Both the position numbers and the translations under genes were made by a program. The notes beneath the pieces were generated by a model. It searched no databases and had not been told where the DNA came from. It was given only the letters and a program-made list of their open reading frames with translations. Source: an uncultured Ruminococcus sp. (lineage in GTDB: Bacteria; Bacillota; Clostridia; Oscillospirales; Acutalibacteraceae). Taken from it: 61,148 nucleotides of DNA. Of the stretch, positions 1 to 7,504 are shown one piece after another. The DNA lies in contig CADCNI010000020.1 in the NCBI GenBank assembly GCA_902802795.1, forward strand, positions 1 to 61,148. Reading direction: 5' to 3'. Each line of letters begins with the position of its first letter. The first letter of the stretch is position 1.

Positions 1-92
1 TATTATTTCCCCGGTCTCCTTCCATGTGTCCTCAGATTGACAGGTGATTTTGTCTTGTGATTTATTTCCTCTTGACAAAGGTCACTTCATAA

Positions 93-124
93 CAGCTGTT
101 AGCCGATGGCTAATGGCTAACAGC
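93..124. repeat. Heptamer repeat array (GTTAGCN type)
   Basis: Short run of 7-bp units related to GTTAGCC. The left half reads GCTGTTAGCC and the right half GGCTAACAGC, so the run is also an inverted repeat. It ends just before the ribosome site of the first gene. The 92 bases before it hold two TTGACA-like boxes (near 37 and 74) but no well-placed -10 box that I can defend. Confidence 0.7.
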
Positions 125-150
125 GAATAATTGGAGAGGAGAAAACAGAA

Positions 151-1665
151 ATGAGCGGAGAAGCAAGCGGATTGATTTTAATTCCCGTGGCATTGGCGGC
201 CATGCCGATGCTGCTGGGAGGACTGGCGATTGCGGGCGCGGTGGCGGTCGGCGTAAAGGCGACCACCGCCGCCGTACAGTATGAAAGAGAGAAGCGCCGC
301 CGCCGCGAGGAAATCGCGCAAAGCAGCGCGGCGCGGGGCATCGGAGATTTCCGGGAGGAGTTGCGCCGGACGATGGAGGAGCAGAACCGCCTGAACGTCA
401 AAACATCCGATCAGATGATGAAGGAATTGGAAAGGCAGCGAAACGCCATCCGTCAGGCGGCGGAACAGCAGGACGCGGAGGGCTTTGCCAGATTTGCGGC
501 CAATATGAAAAATGCCCATCAGCAGGTGACGCAGAGCATGGCCGACGCGCAGAACCGCTTCACCTCGCAATACCGCCGCCGTATAGCCGAGAGCATGGAA
601 ACGGTGACATCCGCCGTCAACCGCACTTATGCGGAAGGGATGGAAGAACTGCGGCAGCTCCAAAACGACGCGGCCGCCAAGGAAAACCGCGCCCGTGAAA
701 TGGCGGAAACCTATATAGAGGAATTCCGCACGCTGACCGAATCGCTGCGCGGTCAGTTTCAGGGCGAAAAATTCCGTCCCGCGCAGCTCATGACGCTGGA
801 AAGCCAGCTTGAGCAGGCGGTGAGTCTTTACAACAAGGGTCTGTTTGAAGCGTGCATCGCCGCCGCCAAGGATGGCGCGGTCAACACGCTGGAGGAAATC
901 TATGAGGCCGACGCGCTGGCGCAGGAATGGGACAATTGTTACAAAATGGCGCTCGTCCTCTCGGAAGAGGTCAAGTCCTACATCGAGTCGCAGGCGGTGA
1001 TTACCGAGGGAGCGAAGGATTACGCGGAAAAAGCCACGGGTCAGACGCTCGAAAACGAGATCGTGGGCGTGCGGGTGGCGGATTATACCGACAAAAACGC
1101 CAAGGGACAGACGCGGTATGATTATCTGCTGCACCGCGCCACGGAGCTGTATGAAGCGCTCCGCCGACCCGACGCGGAGCGGCTGACCACCGCGCAGCTC
1201 AAGGAATCGGTGGAATTTCTCAACAATGAACTGTATCCCTCTATCGTCCGCTGTGTCAACAAAGCGGTCATCAATATGAACAACGCTTTTTCCCGACAGA
1301 ACATCAGCGAAGAGATCATTGATTTCTTTGAGGAACACAATTTTTCGTTTGCGGGTTTTGCCTATGACGACGACAGCCACGACAAAGCGCTGCACATCGG
1401 TCTGGAAAGCGAGGCGACGGGGGAGGAACTGATTGTTACGCTCGCGCCGGAACTGCTCAACAACGGCGATATACAGACCCGCGTGGATCTCAAACAGACC
1501 AAGGGCGACGCGATGAACGAGGAACGTAAGGCGTATTACCGGGAGTGCGTGCAGGAGGTTGTCACAGGAAACCATCCCGGCGCAAAGGTGGAACTGAAAT
1601 GCAACGCCGCCACCAGAAACCGGCTCTCGTCCGACACGGAAACCAAGAAGAAGCTCAGACAGTGA
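151..1665 (+). CDS. Membrane-anchored coiled-coil protein, unknown family
   Basis: 504 residues. I do not recognise the family. ATG 151 follows GGAGAGGA at good spacing. Residues about 8-36 are a Gly/Ala/Leu-rich hydrophobic stretch without a cleavage motif, so a single membrane anchor is likely. Residues about 40-240 are rich in Glu, Arg, Gln and Ala and look like a long coiled coil or helical stalk. The remainder is mixed, and the last 120 residues look globular (alternating hydrophobic segments around FAYDDD and LIVTLAPELL). It is first in a same-strand cluster with an alpha/beta hydrolase, a triple AAA+ protein and a VWA protein. A scaffold or substrate adaptor for the AAA+ protein is possible, but this is inferred only from neighbourhood. 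Confidence 0.8.
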   Translation: MSGEASGLILIPVALAAMPMLLGGLAIAGAVAVGVKATTAAVQYEREKRRRREEIAQSSAARGIGDFREELRRTMEEQNRLNVKTSDQMMKELERQRNAIRQAAEQQDAEGFARFAANMKNAHQQVTQSMADAQNRFTSQYRRRIAESMETVTSAVNRTYAEGMEELRQLQNDAAAKENRAREMAETYIEEFRTLTESLRGQFQGEKFRPAQLMTLESQLEQAVSLYNKGLFEACIAAAKDGAVNTLEEIYEADALAQEWDNCYKMALVLSEEVKSYIESQAVITEGAKDYAEKATGQTLENEIVGVRVADYTDKNAKGQTRYDYLLHRATELYEALRRPDAERLTTAQLKESVEFLNNELYPSIVRCVNKAVINMNNAFSRQNISEEIIDFFEEHNFSFAGFAYDDDSHDKALHIGLESEATGEELIVTLAPELLNNGDIQTRVDLKQTKGDAMNEERKAYYRECVQEVVTGNHPGAKVELKCNAATRNRLSSDTETKKKLRQ

Positions 1666-1683
1666 TTGGCCGTTAACAGATAG

Positions 1684-1799
1684 AAATGAGAATTTAGCGG
1701 GGTAAAGAAAAAGAAAAAAGCATAGCGCAGCGCCTAACTAGCGAGCTTTTTCTTTTTCTCTCCACTCCCCACTTCCCACTCCCCACTAAATTCTCATTT
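1684..1799. repeat. MITE-like element with AAATGAGAATTTAG ends
   Basis: 116-bp element. The left end AAATGAGAATTTAG (1684-1697) is matched by its reverse complement CTAAATTCTCATTT (1786-1799). Inside are a purine-rich AAAGAAAAAG tract, the module GCGCAGCGCCTAACTAGCGAG, and pyrimidine-rich heptamers. Relatives occur at 6356, 26152, 35787, 47822 and 60942. No ORF lies inside. Confidence 0.75.
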
Positions 1800-1827
1800 A
1801 GCCGAGAAAAAAGAAAGGAGAAAAACA

Positions 1828-2628
1828 ATGCTGAATGAAGAAATCGTCACACTGAACCTGCCCTATCCCAACCGAGGGGATAAAAAAGTGCGTATCTATA
1901 TTCCCGCACATGAGGAGGGCGAAACCCTGCCCGTTGTTTATATGACGGACGGACAGAATTTGTTTGATGCGGAAACCTCAAGTTACGGCAGTTGGCTGAC
2001 GCATGAAACGGTAAAAGCCGAACGCGAAAAGAGCGGCAAGGCCGCGATTATCGTCGGCATTCACAATGACGGCCGCCCCGTGGAGCGCAATAATGAACTG
2101 ACCCCGACAAGCATCGGCAAAGTCAAAGGGCTGCTCCTGCGTCTGCTGGCGTTTCCCGCTCCCGAGGGCGATGTGTTTGCCGCGTTTGTCATCGACGTGG
2201 TCAAGCCCGCCGTGGAAGCGCAGTTCCCTGTCAGGACAGGCCGCGAAAATACCGCGTTCTGCGGCAGTTCGTCGGGCGGACTGGAAGCCTTTTTCATGGC
2301 GTTGAACTATCCCGACGTATTCGGCACGGTCGGCGCGTTTTCCCCCGCTTTTGAGATTTATTCTCAAAAAACGCTGCGCCGCTGGATACAAAGCAAAATG
2401 CGGCCGGATATGCCGTTCCTGTATCTTTATTCCGGCAACGGCGAACCGAGGGAAAAATCCATTTACAGAAGCGTGCGGAAAATCGCTCCATTTATCAGGG
2501 AATGTTATCCCGCCTCCCGTCTGCGCGAGGTGGTCAAACAGGAGCAGCCTCACCATGAATCCGCGTGGGGCGAGGAGTTCAAGGATTTCCTGTCCCTCTT
2601 TCTCGCAACCGAAGCTGATATTAGCTGA
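1828..2628 (+). CDS. Alpha/beta hydrolase, putative esterase (COG2819-like)
   Basis: 266 residues; ATG 1828 follows AAAGGAG. The protein opens with a beta-rich segment leading to the motif VYMTDGQNLFD, typical of the esterase D / enterochelin-esterase-like group, and has the nucleophile elbow GSSSGG (about residues 151-156, GxSxG with the second Ser as nucleophile), followed by GAFSPAF. A histidine-bearing C-terminal segment (QPHHESAW) can complete the triad. There is no signal peptide, so it is cytoplasmic. The substrate is unknown. It sits between the coiled-coil membrane protein and the AAA+ protein with repeat-filled gaps. The stop codon lies inside the following heptamer array (ATT AGC TGA TAG CCG). 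Confidence 0.8.
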   Translation: MLNEEIVTLNLPYPNRGDKKVRIYIPAHEEGETLPVVYMTDGQNLFDAETSSYGSWLTHETVKAEREKSGKAAIIVGIHNDGRPVERNNELTPTSIGKVKGLLLRLLAFPAPEGDVFAAFVIDVVKPAVEAQFPVRTGRENTAFCGSSSGGLEAFFMALNYPDVFGTVGAFSPAFEIYSQKTLRRWIQSKMRPDMPFLYLYSGNGEPREKSIYRSVRKIAPFIRECYPASRLREVVKQEQPHHESAWGEEFKDFLSLFLATEADIS

Positions 2629-2711
2629 TAGCCGTTAGCGTTTAGCAGTTAGATAGTGGTGAGTGGGAAGTGAGGAGAAACCAATAACAGCTAACCGCTA
2701 ACGGCTAAAAA
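2619..2711. repeat. Heptamer repeat array
   Basis: Units such as GTTAGCG and GATAGCC, then GTGGGAA-like units, then the reverse orientation (GCTAACGGCTAA). It starts inside the stop region of the hydrolase gene and ends 6 bases before the ribosome site of the AAA+ gene. Confidence 0.7.
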
Positions 2712-2729
2712 AGAAAGGAGGGCACGAGA

Positions 2730-5700
2730 TTGAGCAGCGTATTGGAACGACCCGAACTCAATAAAATCTTTTTGATCTATGGCAATCTGGACGATATGTT
2801 CCTTTCGCCCGACCTGCAAAAGAACAATTTCCGTCCCTTTCTGTGCGGCTACCTGCGCAGTTTGGGCTACGAGCAGATCGTCTTTTATTCCGGCGCAAAA
2901 AACACGGGCAAATATGTCCTTGACGACCGCAGCGCGATGCTGGCCATCAACAAAAACAGGCGGCAGGCGGCGGCATCCCCATCAGGCGGCGCGCCGCGAA
3001 AAAAACGCAGAATCCGCAATCCCAATCTGAACGCTCCCGAAAACGCGGACGAAACGGCGGCTGATGCAAACAATACAGAAAACACAGAAAACACAGCGGC
3101 GGGGACGCAGACGCAGGCGCAAAACGACAGCGCGCGCGAAACCAAACTGGTCTATCAGCAGCCCAAAATCACCCCTGCCGAATTTCTGGACGACGCGAAA
3201 AAGATGATGGCGGACGGCAGCGTGAAAACAGCGATTGTCTTTCCTTTCTTTCAGGATTTCGTCACCGACAGCGCCGCGCCGCAGCAGCAATATACCGAGC
3301 TGCTTTCCCATCTGTGGGGGGAATACACGCTCAGCGCCAATGACAACATTTGCATTTTCCTCGCGCCGCAGATGAATGCCGAAGCCCTGACGGAGCTGTT
3401 TGACCGTCTGGCGGCGGGCGACGTCTTTCGCAGCCGCTTTTTCAACCCGAACGGCACGATCAACCGAAGCTGCACCATCGGCGTGGGACTGCCCGGCCGC
3501 GACGAACTGGGCAGGCTGCTGGAATACCTGCGGCTGGTGGGGGAGGGCGGCAAGCGCCTTTCCTTCCGTCGGAGCGACCTGCCGGACATGGCGTCCTCGC
3601 TGCTCTTTCTCAGCCGGGAGGCTGACCGCGAAGAAAACCGCGCGGGCTATCTCAGCGCGGTGTATGAAAATATTGTCCGCTATATGAAGAAACAGCCCGA
3701 AGCCGTCGTGCCGCTGGACGAGTCTGCCGTCAGGCACATTTACCGCCGTTACAGAACCGAGAATGTTGCCGACCCTATGGAAAAGCTGAGGCAGACCAAG
3801 GGCTGGGAGGCGGTCGCGGGGCGCGTGAACGAAATTGTGACGGATTACCGGCAGAAGAAAGAACGCGCGCTGCGGTCAAGCGGAGATGGCAAACCAAACG
3901 GCAGACAGCCGCCCGACCCGGCACAATCAAAACCAATCTGCGCAAGTGAGCGACTTGACGCGCCGGAGAGCGGCGGTTTTGACTATCCCATACCGCACTT
4001 TGTCATCAAGGGCAACCCCGGCGTGGGCAAAACCACCGTCGCGCGGCTGATCGGTCAGATTTTTTATGAAGCGGGCATTCTCCGGCGCGGCATGACGATT
4101 GAGGCGACCAAGGAGGATTTGGTCGACCGCTATGTCGGCGGCACCCCCGCCCGCACGCGCGCCAAGCTGCTGGAGGCGGAGGAGAGCGTGCTGTTTGTGG
4201 ACGACGCGTATTCCCTGATTGACAGGAGCGAGGACAACAATTATTCCAAAGAGGCCATCGATGAAATCGTCGCGGCCATGACCAATCCCAAGCAGTACCG
4301 CTTTTGCATGATACTGGCGGGCTATCCGGAACCTATGGATCAACTGCTGAAAATGAATCCCGGTCTGTCCAGCCGTTTCGGTCAGTCCAACATCCTGACC
4401 ATCGAGGATTATCCCCCTGAACTGCTCCAAAGCATCTTTACATCCAACTGCCGCAAGGACGGCTACCGCTTCTGGGGCGACGAAGAAGGGGAGGAACCGC
4501 CCCTTGACCTTGCCCTCTTTTTCCGCAATCTGTACGACGGACGCGACCGCGCCAATTTCGGCAACGCCCGCGACGCGGTGGCCATTGCCCGCGACGTGAA
4601 AATGCAGGCGTCGCTGCGGGACGACGAGGCGCGATGCATTACCCAGGCGGATTTTGTCGGGTATGAGCGTTATTTTACGCGTCACGGCGAGGACTCCATC
4701 GAGGCCATTTACGCGGAACTCAGCCGCTATGTGGGACTCGACTTTGTGCGGGAACTCTTTGACAACGTGCGGCTCGAAATCTTGGACGCGCGCGACTGTG
4801 AGCGGCGGGGCATCCGTCCCGATGTGACCCCCGACCACTACATCTTCGCGGGCAATCCCGGCACGGGCAAGACCACCGTGGGCAAAATGCTGGGGCGCTT
4901 CTATCACGCCATGGGCGTTCTGGGCGGCGCGGAAACCATCTTCACCGACGCGTCGGAGCTGATCGGCAGCCATGTGGGGGACTCCGCCAAACGGGTGAGC
5001 GAAAAAATGCAGGAGGCGATCGACCACAATGCCCTGCTCTATATCGACGAAGCCTATCAGATCGCGGACACGTCCTATTCCGCCGAAATCGTCGGCGCGA
5101 TGATGACAAAAATGACCGAGAACGCCGCCGATTTCAAGATGGTGTTCGGCATGTATCAGAACCGCGTGGAGGACTTTTTAAAGCTCAACGCGGGACTGTC
5201 GCGCCGCGTGCGGATCGTGCATTTTCCCGATTACACCCCCGCGCAGCTTCTGGCGATTTTCGACCGCAGCGTGGAGGCGCAGGGGCGGCGGATGACCGAC
5301 GAAGCGCGGCATCTGGTGGAGCTGCTTCTGACCTACCGCTACGACACCCGCACCGAGGACTTCGGTAACGCGGGCGAGGTCAAGCGGCTGGTCACCGACA
5401 TGAAGCGGATGCTGCTGCGACGGGCGGGCGGTGATGAAAACGCCGACCGCTATCTTTACACGGCGGAGGATATTCCGCCGGAGCAGCTTGCGCTCATACA
5501 GGATCAGATTCACCCGCGCACCTATGACGACATTCTGAAAGAGCTGAATGAGCAGATCGGGCTGTCCGACCTGAAAACTGTCCTGATGCAGAAGCGGGAG
5601 GAATGGCTTTTCGCGCAGAAGAGCGGCGGCTCGACGGATGATATTTGTCCCGGCTACTATTTTTTTGTCGGCAATCCCGGCACGGGCAAATCCACGGGGG

Positions 5701-6377
5701 CGAAACTCTTCGCGGAGTGCCTGCATCAGATGGGCATTGTCAAAACTCCCAACTTTTACGCCTGCACCGCCAAAGACCTGATCGGGCAGTATGTGGGGGA
5801 GACGGACAAGAAAACCTACGCGCTGCTGCAAAAATCCATGAACGGCGTGCTGTTTATCGACGAGGCCTACAGCCTGTCCTATGCCGACGACCCTCACGGC
5901 GGAGGATTCAAAAAAGAAGCGCTGGAGCAGATCATCGCCTTTATGGATACCCCGGAGCATCGCCAGAAATGCTGCATGATTTTCGCGGGGTACGAAAAGG
6001 ATATGCAGGGGCTTTACCGCTCCAACAGCGGCATGCGTTCGCGCGTTGAGGAAGTGCGTTTCCGCGATTTCACCGCCGGGGAGATGTTTCAGATTTTTGC
6101 CTTGTTCTGCCGCAAAGGGGGATATCTGATCGGAGAGGGCGTGGAGGAAACTTACACTCCGATTTTCGCACGGATGATCGGAATGCCCTATTTTTCCAAC
6201 GGGCGAACGGTGCGGACGGTATTTGAAAAGACGCTCACTCATTTCCGTCATAGGGTGCTTCACGCGCAGGAGGAACTGGGCGGAGACGCGCTCAGAACCA
6301 TCGAGAAGTGCGATCTGCTGAGCGAGGAAGAATGCGGAGCGATTGCAGGCGCGGCAAATGAGAATTTAGAGGAATAA
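2730..6377 (+). CDS. Triple AAA+ ATPase, CbxX/CfqX (SpoVK-like) family
   Basis: 1215 residues. The start is TTG 2730 behind AAAGGAGGG at 7-base spacing. Three AAA+ modules are visible. Walker A motifs are GNPGVGKTT (about residue 428), GNPGTGKTT (about 708) and GNPGTGKST (about 981). The matching Walker B motifs are VLFVDDAYS, ALLYIDEAYQ and VLFIDEAYS. This Walker B form is typical of CbxX/CfqX ATPases, ring remodellers related to rubisco activase CbbX and to SpoVK. Residues 1-400 hold a low-complexity linker (about 70-140) and a segment with a beta strand followed by NDNICIFLAP that may be a degenerate ATPase-like domain. The last codons (residues NENLEE and stop) lie in a repeat element starting at 6356, so the original C-terminus may have been replaced. 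The adjacent VWA protein suggests an AAA+/VWA partnership like MoxR-VWA or Ter-type systems. Substrate unknown. Confidence 0.88.
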   Translation: MSSVLERPELNKIFLIYGNLDDMFLSPDLQKNNFRPFLCGYLRSLGYEQIVFYSGAKNTGKYVLDDRSAMLAINKNRRQAAASPSGGAPRKKRRIRNPNLNAPENADETAADANNTENTENTAAGTQTQAQNDSARETKLVYQQPKITPAEFLDDAKKMMADGSVKTAIVFPFFQDFVTDSAAPQQQYTELLSHLWGEYTLSANDNICIFLAPQMNAEALTELFDRLAAGDVFRSRFFNPNGTINRSCTIGVGLPGRDELGRLLEYLRLVGEGGKRLSFRRSDLPDMASSLLFLSREADREENRAGYLSAVYENIVRYMKKQPEAVVPLDESAVRHIYRRYRTENVADPMEKLRQTKGWEAVAGRVNEIVTDYRQKKERALRSSGDGKPNGRQPPDPAQSKPICASERLDAPESGGFDYPIPHFVIKGNPGVGKTTVARLIGQIFYEAGILRRGMTIEATKEDLVDRYVGGTPARTRAKLLEAEESVLFVDDAYSLIDRSEDNNYSKEAIDEIVAAMTNPKQYRFCMILAGYPEPMDQLLKMNPGLSSRFGQSNILTIEDYPPELLQSIFTSNCRKDGYRFWGDEEGEEPPLDLALFFRNLYDGRDRANFGNARDAVAIARDVKMQASLRDDEARCITQADFVGYERYFTRHGEDSIEAIYAELSRYVGLDFVRELFDNVRLEILDARDCERRGIRPDVTPDHYIFAGNPGTGKTTVGKMLGRFYHAMGVLGGAETIFTDASELIGSHVGDSAKRVSEKMQEAIDHNALLYIDEAYQIADTSYSAEIVGAMMTKMTENAADFKMVFGMYQNRVEDFLKLNAGLSRRVRIVHFPDYTPAQLLAIFDRSVEAQGRRMTDEARHLVELLLTYRYDTRTEDFGNAGEVKRLVTDMKRMLLRRAGGDENADRYLYTAEDIPPEQLALIQDQIHPRTYDDILKELNEQIGLSDLKTVLMQKREEWLFAQKSGGSTDDICPGYYFFVGNPGTGKSTGAKLFAECLHQMGIVKTPNFYACTAKDLIGQYVGETDKKTYALLQKSMNGVLFIDEAYSLSYADDPHGGGFKKEALEQIIAFMDTPEHRQKCCMIFAGYEKDMQGLYRSNSGMRSRVEEVRFRDFTAGEMFQIFALFCRKGGYLIGEGVEETYTPIFARMIGMPYFSNGRTVRTVFEKTLTHFRHRVLHAQEELGGDALRTIEKCDLLSEEECGAIAGAANENLEE

Positions 6378-6640
6378 AAAAGAAAAAGCGCAGCGCATAA
6401 CTAGCGAGCGAATGCGAGCGTGGGGTCCAGGGGACTGGTTTCCTGGCGGGTCAAGGGCAGAGCCCTTGCGGGGATGCTGGCGGCTGGCCGACAGCGGGGG
6501 CAGCGCCCCGCTCGGTCGGCAATGCCGACCGAGCTTGCAAGACGCGCTTGGATTCGTGACGGGGTCGGGCGAATTCGGACGGGCAGCCCAGTAAGACGAG
6601 CCGAGAGATCAGACGCAAAAGACGGGTGACAGAGCGGCGT
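6356..6640. repeat. Composite MITE-like repeat overlapping the AAA+ gene end
   Basis: Begins with AAATGAGAATTTAG inside the last codons of the AAA+ gene. It continues with a purine tract, GCGCAGCGCATAACTAGCGAGCG, a GTCCAGGGGACTGG-type inverted repeat, and GC-rich hairpins such as GCTCGGTCGGCAATGCCGACCGAGC. The right terminal arm is not found, so the end is approximate. No gene seen inside. Confidence 0.55.
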
Positions 6641-6662
6641 TTTTTTAAAAGATATCGGAAAG

Positions 6663-7484
6663 GTGATGGAGATGGAAGAGACATTCGATTTCGGAGAATT
6701 TGATATACCCGCCGTCGAACGGCCGCCCGCGGCCGTACCGGAACTTTCCGCCTCTGCCGGGAGCGTCAGAAAACGCGCGGCGGTCGTGATCTTTGTCATC
6801 GACATATCGGGCAGCATGAAGGGCGCGCGCATCCGTGCGGTCAACAACGCCATCCGCGACGTGCTGGCGGAACTCAGGCAGAAAGAAACAAGTGCCCCCT
6901 CGACAGAAATCAGAATCGCGGTTCTGGAATTTTCCACGCGGGCGCACTGGCGCACGATCTATCCCGAATCGGTCGGCACCTTTGTCTGGCGCGACATCGA
7001 GCAGGTGGGCGGCGGCACCAATTACGGGCAGGCGTTTGCGGCGCTGGATGAAAAACTGACCGAACAGCAGTTCATGAGCGCCCCGGCGGGGGCCTATCCG
7101 CCGCTGATTGTCTTTCTGACCGACGGCCCGCCTTCGGATAGGGGACTGTATCGGGAAGAACTGGCGTCGCTGCGGGAGAATCCGTGGTTCCGTTCCGCCG
7201 TCCGTGCCGGGATTGCCATTGAGGAGGGCGCGCTGAGCGAGGACTGCCAGCGCGCGCTGACCGAATTTACCGAGGATGAAAACAGCGTTTATCCGGCGAC
7301 AAACCTGGTGACTCTCGCCAGACAAATCCGGACGGTCACACTGCGCGGTGTGGATTGCGTCACGCGGCAGGACGCTTCGCCGCCGATAGCATCTCCTATA
7401 ACACCGACAAATCCGATATACGAAGAAACGGCTCCCACCCTTCCGCTTGGAAAAATCGACTGGGACAGCGATTTTTCGTTCTGA
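6663..7484 (+). CDS. VWA-domain protein (TerY-like)
   Basis: Up to 273 residues. Frame-compatible starts are GTG 6663, ATG 6666 and ATG 6672; GGAAAGG at 6656-6662 favours ATG 6672. A von Willebrand A domain fills residues about 38-235. The metal-ion site is complete: DISGS (D47), the Thr in GGTNYG (about 118), and the Asp in FLTDGPPS (about 153). There is no signal peptide or membrane segment, so it should be cytoplasmic, as for TerY-type proteins. The C-terminal 40 residues are Pro/Thr-rich and end in an acidic aromatic tail. It follows the triple AAA+ gene and ends 20 bases before the convergent SH3 lipoprotein. It is probably a metal-dependent adaptor for the AAA+ protein (inference). Confidence 0.85.
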   Translation: MMEMEETFDFGEFDIPAVERPPAAVPELSASAGSVRKRAAVVIFVIDISGSMKGARIRAVNNAIRDVLAELRQKETSAPSTEIRIAVLEFSTRAHWRTIYPESVGTFVWRDIEQVGGGTNYGQAFAALDEKLTEQQFMSAPAGAYPPLIVFLTDGPPSDRGLYREELASLRENPWFRSAVRAGIAIEEGALSEDCQRALTEFTEDENSVYPATNLVTLARQIRTVTLRGVDCVTRQDASPPIASPITPTNPIYEETAPTLPLGKIDWDSDFSF

Positions 7485-7504
7485 TGTGAAATCAAAAATT
7501 AACA

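Noticed and set aside
1-92. Promoter for the first gene
   Set aside because: TTGACA-like boxes exist near 37 and 74 but no matching -10 box at 16-18 bases; the promoter may be upstream of the window.
178-1575. 465-codon open frame on the minus strand
   Set aside because: It is the antisense shadow of the first gene; composition is Arg/His/Leu-rich with no motif or ribosome site.
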